From assembly GCA_024638565.1 (NCBI GenBank), contig JAHEKC010000004.1, forward strand, positions 29,863 to 67,790: 37,928 nucleotides of DNA, read 5' to 3'. Source of the DNA: Bacteroidota bacterium. GTDB lineage: Bacteria > Bacteroidota > Bacteroidia > AKYH767-A > OLB10. Below the pieces are notes generated by a model. It saw only the letters and a program-made list of their open reading frames with translations, had not been told where the DNA came from and did no database searches. Below are positions 16,598-25,472 of this stretch, in pieces (the stretch's first letter is position 1; every line of letters starts with the position of its first letter). The translations under genes and the position numbers were made by a program.

Positions 16598-16631
16598 AAA
16601 TCCCGTTCCGGCCTGCCGGAACGGGATTTTT
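16598..16631 (+). terminator. Rho-independent terminator of groESL
   Basis: A perfect 14-bp stem (left arm 16598-16611, right arm 16616-16629) encloses the loop CCTG, and the 3' side ends in a TTTTT run. The core is CCCGTTCCGG/CCGGAACGGG. The A-run on the 5' side makes it partly usable in reverse, where it would face the 3' end of the convergent beta-helix gene. Confidence 0.92.
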
Positions 16632-16668
16632 GCTTCCCCATCCCCGGGGTCCCCGCTGAAAGAAGACG

Positions 16669-18465
16669 CTAGTTAACCACGAACTTCTTCACCAGGCGAC
16701 GGCCTCCTGAAAAAACGGTTATAAAGTACAATCCGCCGGTCCAGCCGCTTGTGTCCAGGAAAAAACTTTCCTGGTCCGTACCGGGATGACGGGCTCCTGC
16801 CTTAAGCAGGCGTCCCCTGGAATCGGTTACTTCCAACCGAAGATGCTTGCCGGCCAATCCGGAACACACCACCACGACACCATTGCCGGTAACGGGCACG
16901 ATGCCGAAAGACCATAAACCGATATTCGCATGTCCCGCGGCAGCGGACGGTAAATCATTGCATATGGTCAATCCCGTTCCCGCAAGGTACCGTTCCCTGG
17001 CAGGGATGGTCTGCCCGCCCACGGGGTTGGGTGTGCCGATATTCGGAAACGGCGAGGCGATGTTCCAGAATGCCGGAACGGCATCAAGGTAATAGGAAGT
17101 GTCATCCAGCACCTGGGTCCCCGGCGGCACAATGACCCCGTTGTCGTTGTTGCCGTACTCAAGGTGATCCGTACCACTAAGGGCATATTGCCCCTGGCCT
17201 AACCCGGTGCCGGTAATATCGTTTCCCACGAAATTCTGCCGGTCGCTGTCGACCGAACCGCCCAGGCATATGACGCCATACCGCTCCACACGGTTCCGGA
17301 AAAAAGTATTGAAGGGCCCGGAGGGACCCCATGCCTGGTCGATCACCAGGTTCTGGCAGATGTTACCCTCGAACAAATTGGCAAAAGGGAAGTGCCCGTG
17401 CAGGGAGATGTCCGCACCGAAATCATTCGGGAATTCGGATCGAAAGGGATCGATGGAATAATTATAGGCAAACACATTCCCGCTGGCCCCCTGCTTGACC
17501 ATCATGGCATGGCGCAGGAACCGGAAAATGTTATTCTCGATCCTGCTGTCGCCCGTATGCGCGGCCATCACCACACCGTACCCGTGCGTGGATGCACCGT
17601 CGTAATTGTATGCATGATGAAAATAGGAACCCGTGATCTCCAGGTGGCTGCTGGTCTCCGCCCAGACATGCGCCCCGATGCTTGACACGCTTTCGATACC
17701 GCGAATCCTGCAATGCACGGCGTACTGGCAGTAAACCGCGTAATTGACACCGGGCGCCGTACTGTCGGTCCGGCTTATAGAAAGGCATTCTAGCCCGCTG
17801 GCAAAACGCGGTGTGATCTGGCGGATTTCCGGCTGCAGGGCCACGTTCAAATTCATGCGCAGCGGTGTATCTATGTATACCGAATCTCCCGCCACGGAAT
17901 CGACCCGTGCCATATGTCCCACTGAATACTGGGCCCAGGCGGCCGGGTTGGTATCCCAGGATCCGTTCAGCTGCCGCAATTCGATATGGTCTCCCGCAGA
18001 AAACAGGTACGCACTGTCCGAGACCAGCTTTCGCGAGTCCTTTTCCAGGCCACCGGCCAAAGGGTAATACGGAGCGGTTTGCCCCTTGACGATATTGATA
18101 CAATTGCTTGTCATTCCGCCCAGATCAAAAACCAGGCGGCTCGCTGCAGCAGAAGCGCCCTTCAGCATCATGCTGTCACCCATGTACACCGGACCGTTCA
18201 TCAGGTAGTTGCCCGCGGGAAAATAGACCACGCCATTTCCGTTAAGTGAAGTCATCGCGGCAACCACGGCCGGCAGGTCGTTGGTGATGCCATTGCCCGC
18301 AGCGCCGAAAGCAGTCACGTCCGCCACATTGGATGTGTCCACATTGAAACCGGAGGCCCCTGCCCCGGACCAATCCGTTCGTATCGAATCCGGGATCACC
18401 TGCCCATGGCTGGCAATGGCGTAGGCCATAAACAGCAGGCACGTGGCTGTATGGCGAGAGGTCAT
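16669..18465 (-). CDS. Secreted right-handed beta-helix protein with T9SS sorting domain
   Basis: The 598-residue product has a signal peptide (MTSRHTATCLLFMAYAIASHGQ) and then a pectate-lyase-type beta-helix. The N-terminal block TAFGAAGNGITNDLPAVVAAM followed by GNGVVYFPAGNYLM is the entry motif of the pectate_lyase_3/GH28-like superfamily. Coil-type repeats with N and G turns (RIENNIFRFLRHAMMVKQGASGNVFAYNYS) follow to about residue 430. The last 80 or so residues (LRLEVTDSRGRLLKAGARHPG to FSGGRRLVKKFVVN) are a type A T9SS C-terminal domain, so the protein is probably exported by the gldKLMN system and surface-anchored or released. The substrate, if any, cannot be told; polysaccharide binding or cleavage is an inference from the fold. 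It converges on groEL and lies 71 bp downstream of the Kelch gene. Confidence 0.85.
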   Translation of the reverse strand: MTSRHTATCLLFMAYAIASHGQVIPDSIRTDWSGAGASGFNVDTSNVADVTAFGAAGNGITNDLPAVVAAMTSLNGNGVVYFPAGNYLMNGPVYMGDSMMLKGASAAASRLVFDLGGMTSNCINIVKGQTAPYYPLAGGLEKDSRKLVSDSAYLFSAGDHIELRQLNGSWDTNPAAWAQYSVGHMARVDSVAGDSVYIDTPLRMNLNVALQPEIRQITPRFASGLECLSISRTDSTAPGVNYAVYCQYAVHCRIRGIESVSSIGAHVWAETSSHLEITGSYFHHAYNYDGASTHGYGVVMAAHTGDSRIENNIFRFLRHAMMVKQGASGNVFAYNYSIDPFRSEFPNDFGADISLHGHFPFANLFEGNICQNLVIDQAWGPSGPFNTFFRNRVERYGVICLGGSVDSDRQNFVGNDITGTGLGQGQYALSGTDHLEYGNNDNGVIVPPGTQVLDDTSYYLDAVPAFWNIASPFPNIGTPNPVGGQTIPARERYLAGTGLTICNDLPSAAAGHANIGLWSFGIVPVTGNGVVVVCSGLAGKHLRLEVTDSRGRLLKAGARHPGTDQESFFLDTSGWTGGLYFITVFSGGRRLVKKFVVN

Positions 18466-18536
18466 AAAAGCAGCGTTCTTGTTTTAAAAAAGAATCGAAC
18501 TATAAATTTCATACAAGTCAATGCATGACACTTCCT

Positions 18537-19742
18537 TTAACCTTTTATCACCTTCCTGAATACAGTAGTTGCGGCCGTTCGAATCTCGACAATGTACACG
18601 CCCGGTGACAGGCCTGAAAAATCCAGGTGAAACACTGTCATTCCGCTGTGCACAGATACTGGGCGTACATGCCGTTCTTTCCCCCGGGAATCCAGGATCC
18701 TTAACTGCTCAACTTCCGCGCCGGGAAACCGTACCACCAATTCCGTACTTACAGGATTCGGAAACAAGGACAACATGATCTGTCCGGTTTCCCCTGCCGA
18801 TGTCACGGAGTCCGGTGTGTATTCCCACAGATCGGAAGCGTAATTCCCTCCCGTGTTGCCCATACCGATATAGCCCTTGCCGCCAATCGCGAAGCCGAAT
18901 GCATCGTCGCGTGCCTGGCCGCCGAAGCTTGCTTTTTGTGTCCATATATCGGGCACAGGGTCGTACTGCCAAAAATCCTGCATGTAGTTGGCGGTGCCCT
19001 GCCTGCCCGTACCGACGTAACCGAAATTTCCGAGACTGAAGGAGACCGCCCAGAATCGCGGGCCTCCGCCAAAACTTGCCAGCTGCGTCCAGGTATCACC
19101 GACCGGATCGTAAGTCCATAACTCATCGAGATCGCCGGTTCCGTCACGACCCGTGGCGATATACCCGTCTGTCCCGATGGTAAAACCCGTGCAGTATATC
19201 CGTTCCGTACCTGCAAAATCGTTGAGTTGCGTCCATTGGTCCGCCACCGGATCGTACTCCCAGAAATCCTTGCGCATCACCGGGAAATTGGAGTCCGTAC
19301 CGGTGCCTACGTATCCCTTGCCGTTGATGGCAAATGCAAAGCAATAGCCTGCAGGTCCGCCGCCGTAGGATGCAATGGGTGACCAAATGTTGTTTTGCGT
19401 ATCGTAACCATAAAAGTCGTCCTGGTAATTCCCCCCGCCGCAACTCGTGCCCGTACCCACGTACCCTACGCTGTCAATGGCAAATCCTACCCCGGCATTA
19501 CGCACCACGCCAGGATATGAGGCGAGCTGGGTCCACGTGTCGGTGGACTGGTCGTACGACCAGAAGTCGTTCAGGCAGGGGCCCATGTAGCCCGTGGCCA
19601 TATAGGCTTTGGTCCCCACGACGAATCCCGCCGGCCCCTCCCGGCCGGGGCCTGACAGGCCAGATTTGGAGGTCCAGCTGTCGGCAGTAACAGTTTGCAC
19701 CCATCCAGTAAGAAAAAACAACAATAAACGTATCCGGGTCAT
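18537..19742 (-). CDS. Secreted Kelch beta-propeller protein with T9SS sorting domain
   Basis: From ATG 19742 the product has 401 residues; a TTG five codons upstream is a less likely start. A signal peptide (MTRIRLLLFFLTGWVQTVTA) precedes about six Kelch-like repeats of roughly 50 residues. Each has a GYVGTG-type glycine turn and a DFWSYDQSTDTWTQL-type strand pair with conserved W and Y, enough for one six-bladed propeller. The C-terminal 75 or so residues (LFPNPVSTELVVRF to VYIVEIRTAATTVFRKVIKG) are a type A T9SS sorting domain. Propellers of this kind are usually protein- or sugar-binding scaffolds; no catalytic motif is seen. It is on the same strand as the beta-helix gene, with 71 bp between them. 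Confidence 0.88.
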   Translation of the reverse strand: MTRIRLLLFFLTGWVQTVTADSWTSKSGLSGPGREGPAGFVVGTKAYMATGYMGPCLNDFWSYDQSTDTWTQLASYPGVVRNAGVGFAIDSVGYVGTGTSCGGGNYQDDFYGYDTQNNIWSPIASYGGGPAGYCFAFAINGKGYVGTGTDSNFPVMRKDFWEYDPVADQWTQLNDFAGTERIYCTGFTIGTDGYIATGRDGTGDLDELWTYDPVGDTWTQLASFGGGPRFWAVSFSLGNFGYVGTGRQGTANYMQDFWQYDPVPDIWTQKASFGGQARDDAFGFAIGGKGYIGMGNTGGNYASDLWEYTPDSVTSAGETGQIMLSLFPNPVSTELVVRFPGAEVEQLRILDSRGKERHVRPVSVHSGMTVFHLDFSGLSPGVYIVEIRTAATTVFRKVIKG

Positions 19743-19993
19743 CAATCGACTGTTCAATTACAAGCAACTTCGTGGAACGGTGACTTTCAAGAAATAATTC
19801 GACAAGGTAAATACCTTTTTGGACACCGGCAATATACATGTAGGTATGCAGGGTCACCGGTTTTTTTTAATGCCTTGGCCCGGGGTGATTGCGATTCCGC
19901 AGATTCGGGGTTAACCCGTTCAATACCAATTTTTCAGGCCAGATGGCCGATCTCAAATATTGCTTAAATTCGCAGGCTCAGCGCGCCTGGATA

Positions 19994-22900
19994 ATGGATA
20001 ACTTCAAGAGACTCAATAACCTGATTGGCTGGCTGGTGTTTGCCATCGCAGCCGTCGTTTTTGTCCTTTGCATCGAAGAAACGGGCAGTTTCTGGGACTG
20101 TGGTGAATTCATCGCCGCGGCATACAAGCTGCAGGTGGGGCATCCACCGGGTGCCGCCCTTTTCCTCGTGATGGGCCGCATCGCCTCCCTGTTCGCAGGA
20201 GGCAACGTGGAGCTGGTGCCGGTCACGGTCAATGTCATGTCAGCAATTTCCAGCGCCTTTGCCGTGCTGTTCCTGTTCTGGACCATCTCGCTGCTGGCCC
20301 GGAAGCTTTTTAAGAAAAACGAAAATGGCGGGTACACCGGTGCGCAGACGCTCACCATCATGGGCAGCGCCGCGGTGGGGGCCCTGGCCTATACATTCTG
20401 TGATTCGTTCTGGTTCTCCGCCGTGGAAGGTGAGGTATATGCCATGTCGCAGTTCTTCACCGCGCTGGTATTCTGGGCCATGCTCAAATGGGAAAGCGTA
20501 GCCAATGAGCGGCACGCAGACAGGTGGATCATCCTGATCGCATACCTCATGGGGCTTTCCATCGGCGTACACCTGCTGAACCTGCTTTGTATCCCTGCTC
20601 TCGCCTTCATCTATTACTTCAAGAAATACAAGGTCAGCCGCACCGGGATCTTTGCCACCGCAGGCATCGGAATCCTGATTTTGGTTATTGTACAGTACGG
20701 CATCATTGCCGGGTTCATCAAGATCGGTGCGTATTTCGACCTGCTGTTCGTCAACTCCTTCGGCATGCCGTTCTGGTCTGGTTTTATCATATTCATCGTG
20801 CTGATAGCCGCGGCAGTTGTGTGGGGGCTGATCTACACCAAGCGTACCAACAGGCCCATATGGAATACCGCCATCCTCTGCATTTCCTTTATCATGGTCG
20901 GCTATTCATCATTCGCCATGACTGCCATCCGCTCTGTCGCCAATCCCCCGATGGACGAGAACGATCCTGAAAATGCCTTTAACCTGCTCAGCTACATCAA
21001 CCGTGAGCAGTACGGCGACCGTCCGCTGGGATTCGGACAGCATTACAATGCGCAGATCATCCGCCAGGATGACGGCGCCATGACCTATACCGCCCTGGAC
21101 GGGAAGTACGTGGAGACCGGCCGTAAGCTGGTTCCCGTTTATGAACCAGCCAAGACGACCATTTTTCCGCGCATGTACAGTGCACAACCGAACCACGTGC
21201 GCGTGTACAAGGAATGGACGAACATCCAGGGGGATGCCACCCCCACCATGGGGCAGAATATCAAGTTTTTCTTTTCCTACCAGATGGGATGGATGTACCT
21301 GCGGTATTTCATGTGGAATTTCGCGGGGCGCCAGAACGACCTGCAGGGCCATGGCGGCATCCTGCGCGGCAACTGGCTGAGCGGTGTCGACTTTATAGAC
21401 CGCATGCGACTGGGCCCGCAGGAAAGCCTTCCCGGAAGCATGACCAACAATGCGGCTTATAACCGGTTTTACTTCCTGCCGCTGATCCTTGGATTGCTGG
21501 GTATGTTCTTTCACTTCAAGAGAGACCGGCACGATGCGTTTATCGTGATGCTGCTATTTATCATGACCGGGATCGCCATCGTGGTGTACCTGAACCAGTA
21601 CCCCTTGCAGCCACGCGAACGGGATTACGCATACGCGGGTTCATTTTATGCCTTCACCATCTGGATCGGCCTGGCGGTTGCGGCCATTGGTGAGTGGCTT
21701 TCGAAGAAAGTAAAGCCGGCCGCGGCGGTGAGCATGGCCACGGCGGCCTGTATACTCACCGGCCCCGTGCTGATGGCCAGTGAAGGGTGGGATGACCATG
21801 ACCGTTCACACACCTTTACCTCGCGGGATTTCGCGGCGAACTACCTCAATTCGTGTGCACCCAATGCCGTCATCTTCACCAACGGCGACAACGATACCTT
21901 CCCGCTCTGGTATGCACAGGAGGTGGAAGGCATCCGTACGGATGTACGTGTGGTCAACCTGAGCCTGCTGAATACCGACTGGTACATAGACCAGATGAAG
22001 CGCAAGGCCTATGATTCCGAACCGGTACCCTTTTCCTGGGAGCACCGGCAGTATGTGCAGGGTACACGCGACTATGTACCGTATTACGACCGCAAGATCA
22101 AGCAGCGCATCAACCTGGCCGAAGTAATGGAGTTTATCAAGAGCGATAGCCCATCGGCGAAAGCCACCACCGCTGGTGGCAATGACGTGAACTATTTTCC
22201 CACCAAGAAGTTTACCGTTCCCGTGGACCGGGAGGCCGTGATCCGTAATGGCGTCGTGGCTGCTGAAGACATTCCTCGGATCCTGCCCAGCATCGAATTT
22301 GACGTAACCAAGAACTACCTGCTCAAGGCCGACCTGATGATCCTGGACCTGGTGGCCTTCAATGACTGGACCCGTCCGATCTATTTCGCCGTGACCGTGG
22401 GCGACGACAATTACATGAACCTCCAGGAGTACTTCCAGCTGGAAGGCCTTGCGTACCGGCTTGTCCCCATCAGGACACCGCAATCGAACAGCGGCCAGAC
22501 CGGCAGGGTGAACACGGAAGTCATGTATGACAACATGATGAACGACTTCCGCTGGGGCAATATGAACGACCCGCGCGTGTACCTGAACCAGAACAACCAG
22601 AACATGGCCATGAACTTCCGGAATAATTTCGCACGGCTGGCCGAGTCCCTGCTGGATGAGGGGAAACGCGACTCTTCCCTCAGCGTTCTTGACAAATGCC
22701 TGGAAGTCATGCCTGACAAAACAGTTCCGTTCAACCTGTTTGTCCTGCGGATTGCCGACGGGTATTACGATGCCGCTAAATACGACGTCAATACCGGCAC
22801 ACCCATTGTACCCATCACGCCCGAGCTGGAGCGGCGTGACAAATCAGTGAGCCATGCCATCAGCATGGGGAATGCAGTGGTTAACCGGCTGGCCGATATC

Positions 22901-23092
22901 ACCGAAGACGACCTCCATTACTTTCTTTCACTCAAAGGCACGAAATGGCACAAGGGCATTGAACGGGATATGAACCAGTCCATGGCCGTTTTCCAGGAAC
23001 TGTATCGGATGGCGCAGAAGGCTAACCAGGATTCGCTGGCCTCCGACCTCGAACGGCGGTTCGCCGTGCTTTCACAGCGCTACAACCAATGA
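19994..23092 (+). CDS. DUF2723 (GT-C-like) polytopic membrane protein
   Basis: The 1032-residue product (ATG 19994 chosen; the frame extends upstream to 19889, but that segment is not membrane-like and ATG 19994 starts the family's usual MDNFKRLNNLIGW) belongs to DUF2723, a Bacteroidota family likened to protein O-mannosyltransferases and annotated glycosyltransferase family 117. The first luminal loop contains ETGSFWDCGEFIAAAYKLQVGHPPG (residues about 26-50), with an acidic pair in the position of the GT-C catalytic aspartate. About 10-12 transmembrane helices follow up to residue 620, including QYPLQPRERDYAYAGSF. A soluble domain of roughly 400 residues forms the C-terminus. It may glycosylate exported proteins; the donor and acceptor are unknown. 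A deacetylase gene follows at 10 bp. Confidence 0.88.
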   Translation: MDNFKRLNNLIGWLVFAIAAVVFVLCIEETGSFWDCGEFIAAAYKLQVGHPPGAALFLVMGRIASLFAGGNVELVPVTVNVMSAISSAFAVLFLFWTISLLARKLFKKNENGGYTGAQTLTIMGSAAVGALAYTFCDSFWFSAVEGEVYAMSQFFTALVFWAMLKWESVANERHADRWIILIAYLMGLSIGVHLLNLLCIPALAFIYYFKKYKVSRTGIFATAGIGILILVIVQYGIIAGFIKIGAYFDLLFVNSFGMPFWSGFIIFIVLIAAAVVWGLIYTKRTNRPIWNTAILCISFIMVGYSSFAMTAIRSVANPPMDENDPENAFNLLSYINREQYGDRPLGFGQHYNAQIIRQDDGAMTYTALDGKYVETGRKLVPVYEPAKTTIFPRMYSAQPNHVRVYKEWTNIQGDATPTMGQNIKFFFSYQMGWMYLRYFMWNFAGRQNDLQGHGGILRGNWLSGVDFIDRMRLGPQESLPGSMTNNAAYNRFYFLPLILGLLGMFFHFKRDRHDAFIVMLLFIMTGIAIVVYLNQYPLQPRERDYAYAGSFYAFTIWIGLAVAAIGEWLSKKVKPAAAVSMATAACILTGPVLMASEGWDDHDRSHTFTSRDFAANYLNSCAPNAVIFTNGDNDTFPLWYAQEVEGIRTDVRVVNLSLLNTDWYIDQMKRKAYDSEPVPFSWEHRQYVQGTRDYVPYYDRKIKQRINLAEVMEFIKSDSPSAKATTAGGNDVNYFPTKKFTVPVDREAVIRNGVVAAEDIPRILPSIEFDVTKNYLLKADLMILDLVAFNDWTRPIYFAVTVGDDNYMNLQEYFQLEGLAYRLVPIRTPQSNSGQTGRVNTEVMYDNMMNDFRWGNMNDPRVYLNQNNQNMAMNFRNNFARLAESLLDEGKRDSSLSVLDKCLEVMPDKTVPFNLFVLRIADGYYDAAKYDVNTGTPIVPITPELERRDKSVSHAISMGNAVVNRLADITEDDLHYFLSLKGTKWHKGIERDMNQSMAVFQELYRMAQKANQDSLASDLERRFAVLSQRYNQ

Positions 23093-23102
23093 CGGGCATC
23101 TG

Positions 23103-23720
23103 ATGCTCCGCCCCGTCAGGCCGCCTTTCCTTTACAGGAAGCTGCATTCCCAACTCACCTGGCGGTTTCCCGCCGATGACCAGGCTGTTTACCTGACGTT
23201 CGACGACGGGCCCGTGCCGGGCGCGACAGATCACGTGCTGGACCTGCTGAAGCAGTATAATGCCAAAGCCACGTTCTTCTGCGTGGGCAAGAACATTGAA
23301 GAGCACCCGAACGAGTTCGACCGCATCAAGGCAGAAGGGCATACGGCAGGAAACCATACCTACCATCACCTCAACGGCTGGAGGACCTCCGACAAGCTAT
23401 ACCTTGACAGCGCGGAGCGCGCCCGATCCCTGGTAGGCAACGGCCTTTTCAGGCCGCCATATGGCAGGATCAGCCGGTCGCAGGTACGCATGCTGATGCC
23501 GCGCTACCAAATCATCATGTGGAGCGTGCTCAGTTATGATTACGACCATGAGGTGACGCCAGAGGCCTGCCTCCGCAACGTGATAAGCCACGCGGCATCC
23601 GGTTCCATTGTCGTTTTCCATGACAGCTACAAGGCCGCTGAAAACCTGGAATACGTCCTGCCAAGGGTCCTGCAGCATTTCAAGGAGAAGGGGTATGCTT
23701 TCAAAAGCATACCGGTTTAA
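23103..23720 (+). CDS. NodB-type polysaccharide deacetylase family protein
   Basis: The 205-residue product has the complete catalytic set of the NodB/CE4 fold. Motif 1 is TFDDGP with D34 and D35. Motif 2 is H85-x3-H89 in GNHTYHH. Motif 3 is FRPPYGR (117-122). Later come WSVLSYDYD (140-148) and VVFHDS with H173. Such enzymes remove N-acetyl groups from chitin-like, peptidoglycan or capsular sugars using a divalent metal. No signal peptide is evident at the start MLRPVRPPFLYRKLHSQLTW, so the protein may be cytoplasmic or membrane-associated. It begins 10 bp after the DUF2723 gene, so the two are probably cotranscribed and may act on the same glycan, which is inference. Confidence 0.92.
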   Translation: MLRPVRPPFLYRKLHSQLTWRFPADDQAVYLTFDDGPVPGATDHVLDLLKQYNAKATFFCVGKNIEEHPNEFDRIKAEGHTAGNHTYHHLNGWRTSDKLYLDSAERARSLVGNGLFRPPYGRISRSQVRMLMPRYQIIMWSVLSYDYDHEVTPEACLRNVISHAASGSIVVFHDSYKAAENLEYVLPRVLQHFKEKGYAFKSIPV

Positions 23721-23910
23721 AGATATGATGCCGCATTGGTCAGATAATTTTTTCTGTCCAGTTATTAATACTAAATACCTGATGTTTAATGCTCAAGTAT
23801 GGAAGTACGGATATCCTTATACATTAAGAATCAGGTATGAAGTATTGGGCGTTTGTATTTTTACGAAAATCCGATGTCAGGAAGGAAATTAAAATCACCC
23901 GGCACCACTG

Positions 23911-24594
23911 TTAGTGCTGCCGCTTCCCCCTCCCTTCGACAACAACACAAAACTCCCCTTTCGCCTTCTTCTCCCCGTAGTGCGCCGCCAGTTCGCCCAG
24001 CGACCCCCGGCGTGTTTCCTCGAACTTCTTCGTCAGTTCCCGGGACACGCTCGCTTTCCGGCTGTCGCCAAGATGGGAAGCGAGATCCTTGAGCGTCCTG
24101 CCAATCCGGTGGGGTGACTCGTAAAACACCATGGTCCGGGACTCGTCGGCCAGCGCACCAAGGGCGGTAGCTCTTCCCTTGCGTACCGGGAGGAATCCCT
24201 CGAAGGTAAACCGGTCACAGGGCAGGCCCGAGCAGACCAGGGCCACGGGAAATGCGGACGCGCCCGGCAGGCATTCCACGTCTATCTCATTGCGCAGGCA
24301 TTCCCGGACCAGGTAAAAACCCGGGTCGCTGATACCCGGCATACCGGCATCGCTAACCAGCGCCACGGTTTTTCCTTCCCCGATCATGCGAACAACCTCA
24401 GGAGTCGTATGTTTTTCGTTGAAGGCGTGGTGCGAAAGGGCTTTCTTCTTAATGTCGTAATGGTCCAGCAACACCCGGCTGACGCGGGTATCCTCGGCCA
24501 GGATCACGTCGGCCGACCGGAGGGTCTCCACGGCCCTGTAGGTAAAGTCACCCAGGTTGCCTATGGGTGTGGGTACGATGAAAAGCTTGGCCAC
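23911..24594 (-). CDS. rsmI: 16S rRNA (cytidine-1402 2'-O)-methyltransferase RsmI
   Basis: RsmI methylates the ribose of C1402 in 16S rRNA using S-adenosylmethionine. The 227-residue product starts MAKLFIVPTPIGNLGDFTYRAVETL, the family signature, and shows AEDTRVSRVLLDHY, LVSDAGMPGISDPGFYLVREC and LPGASAFPVALVCSGLPCDRFTFEGFLP, covering the tetrapyrrole-methylase-like SAM fold. Its C-terminus is a little shorter than in E. coli. It is on the minus strand, 72 bp downstream of the T9SS cargo gene and convergent with the deacetylase gene. The 190 bp between rsmI and the deacetylase hold no gene I can support. Confidence 0.96.
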   Translation of the reverse strand: MAKLFIVPTPIGNLGDFTYRAVETLRSADVILAEDTRVSRVLLDHYDIKKKALSHHAFNEKHTTPEVVRMIGEGKTVALVSDAGMPGISDPGFYLVRECLRNEIDVECLPGASAFPVALVCSGLPCDRFTFEGFLPVRKGRATALGALADESRTMVFYESPHRIGRTLKDLASHLGDSRKASVSRELTKKFEETRRGSLGELAAHYGEKKAKGEFCVVVEGRGKRQH

Positions 24595-24666
24595 GGCCGT
24601 AAAAATGCGAAAGACCGGGTGAATGACGAATACCTGAACGATACACCGGAAAGGAATCGTGGCGGG

Positions 24667-25380
24667 CTAACGCTTCAGCACCCTCCGGTAAACGGCTTCC
24701 CGGCCGCGTAAACGGACTTCCACGATATATATTCCCGGGGACAGCACACCGGCCTGCATACGCCCCTTATAGGGCCGTGACAGGCACAGCTCGCCCAGCA
24801 CATTAAAAATTCTTACGCGTTCAATTAATTCCGGTGATTCCGTAAGGACCTCAAATCCATCTGAAAAGGGATTCGGCGATAATGTAAACGACTGGTTATG
24901 TGGCCCTACCGGTGCAACCAGCGTCAGGATGGGATTGAAGCAGACGGTGAGTGTATCGTAGTCGGCGGCAATGGTGGTGGAGTTGCTGCTGCGGGGCCAG
25001 ACCACCACAATGTTGCTGCCGGTTTTATACCGGGTGCTGTCATAGGTATAAGTGGTCACGAATGAAACCGTGTCATTGGGGTTGAAGTTGGAGGTCAGCC
25101 CGAAGGAAGCGATGTCCTCCTGGTATACGGATACGGCCACGGAATCCGTATTCTTCCAGGCCACGATCAGCGTATCGCCCACCTGCATGGCCGTATTGCC
25201 CACATTATGAAAGGTCACCTGCATGGTCACCAGCTGCTGGTGAAACACGGTGTCCGGGCACACCTGGAATCCTGCCAGTTGCGTGATGGAAACCAGCGGG
25301 GTGGCACCCTGCCCGTGACCCTGTCGGGGCAGCATGGCCACCTGCAAGGCCAGGAGAAGCACGATTATTCTGTTGCGCAT
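24667..25380 (-). CDS. Small secreted protein with T9SS sorting domain
   Basis: The 237-residue product has a signal peptide (MRNRIIVLLLALQVAMLPRQGHG), a beta-sandwich-like domain of about 130 residues (VTMQVTFHNVGNTAMQVGDTLIVAWKN resembling CARDB-type adhesion folds), and a type A T9SS sorting domain (SPNPFSDGFEVL to GIYIVEVRLRGREAVYRRVLKR). No enzyme motif is seen. It would be exported by the gld-type secretion system and probably displayed or released. A TAnnTTTG box sits 20 bp before the start. It is divergent from the helical protein at 25473. Confidence 0.82.
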   Translation of the reverse strand: MRNRIIVLLLALQVAMLPRQGHGQGATPLVSITQLAGFQVCPDTVFHQQLVTMQVTFHNVGNTAMQVGDTLIVAWKNTDSVAVSVYQEDIASFGLTSNFNPNDTVSFVTTYTYDSTRYKTGSNIVVVWPRSSNSTTIAADYDTLTVCFNPILTLVAPVGPHNQSFTLSPNPFSDGFEVLTESPELIERVRIFNVLGELCLSRPYKGRMQAGVLSPGIYIVEVRLRGREAVYRRVLKR

Positions 25381-25399
25381 AACATCTGGTTTTACCCTT

Positions 25400-25407
25400 C
25401 AAAACTA
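25400..25407 (-). promoter_or_regulatory. -7 box upstream of the small T9SS cargo gene
   Basis: TAGTTTTG on the minus strand (25407 down to 25400) matches TAnnTTTG, 20 nt before the ATG at 25380. The same TTCAAAACTA decamer (plus-strand view) recurs at 25457-25466, so two copies lie 59 bp apart in the divergent gap. No obvious -33 box. Confidence 0.4.
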
Positions 25408-25472
25408 TGCAATAATGATCCCGGCACAGCCATCGAATTTTTAATTATCTTACGCGTTCAAAACTAAACAAT

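Noticed and set aside
19889-19993. N-terminal extension of the DUF2723 protein
   Set aside because: The extra 35 residues are Arg/Asn rich and not membrane-like, while ATG 19994 starts the usual family N-terminus.
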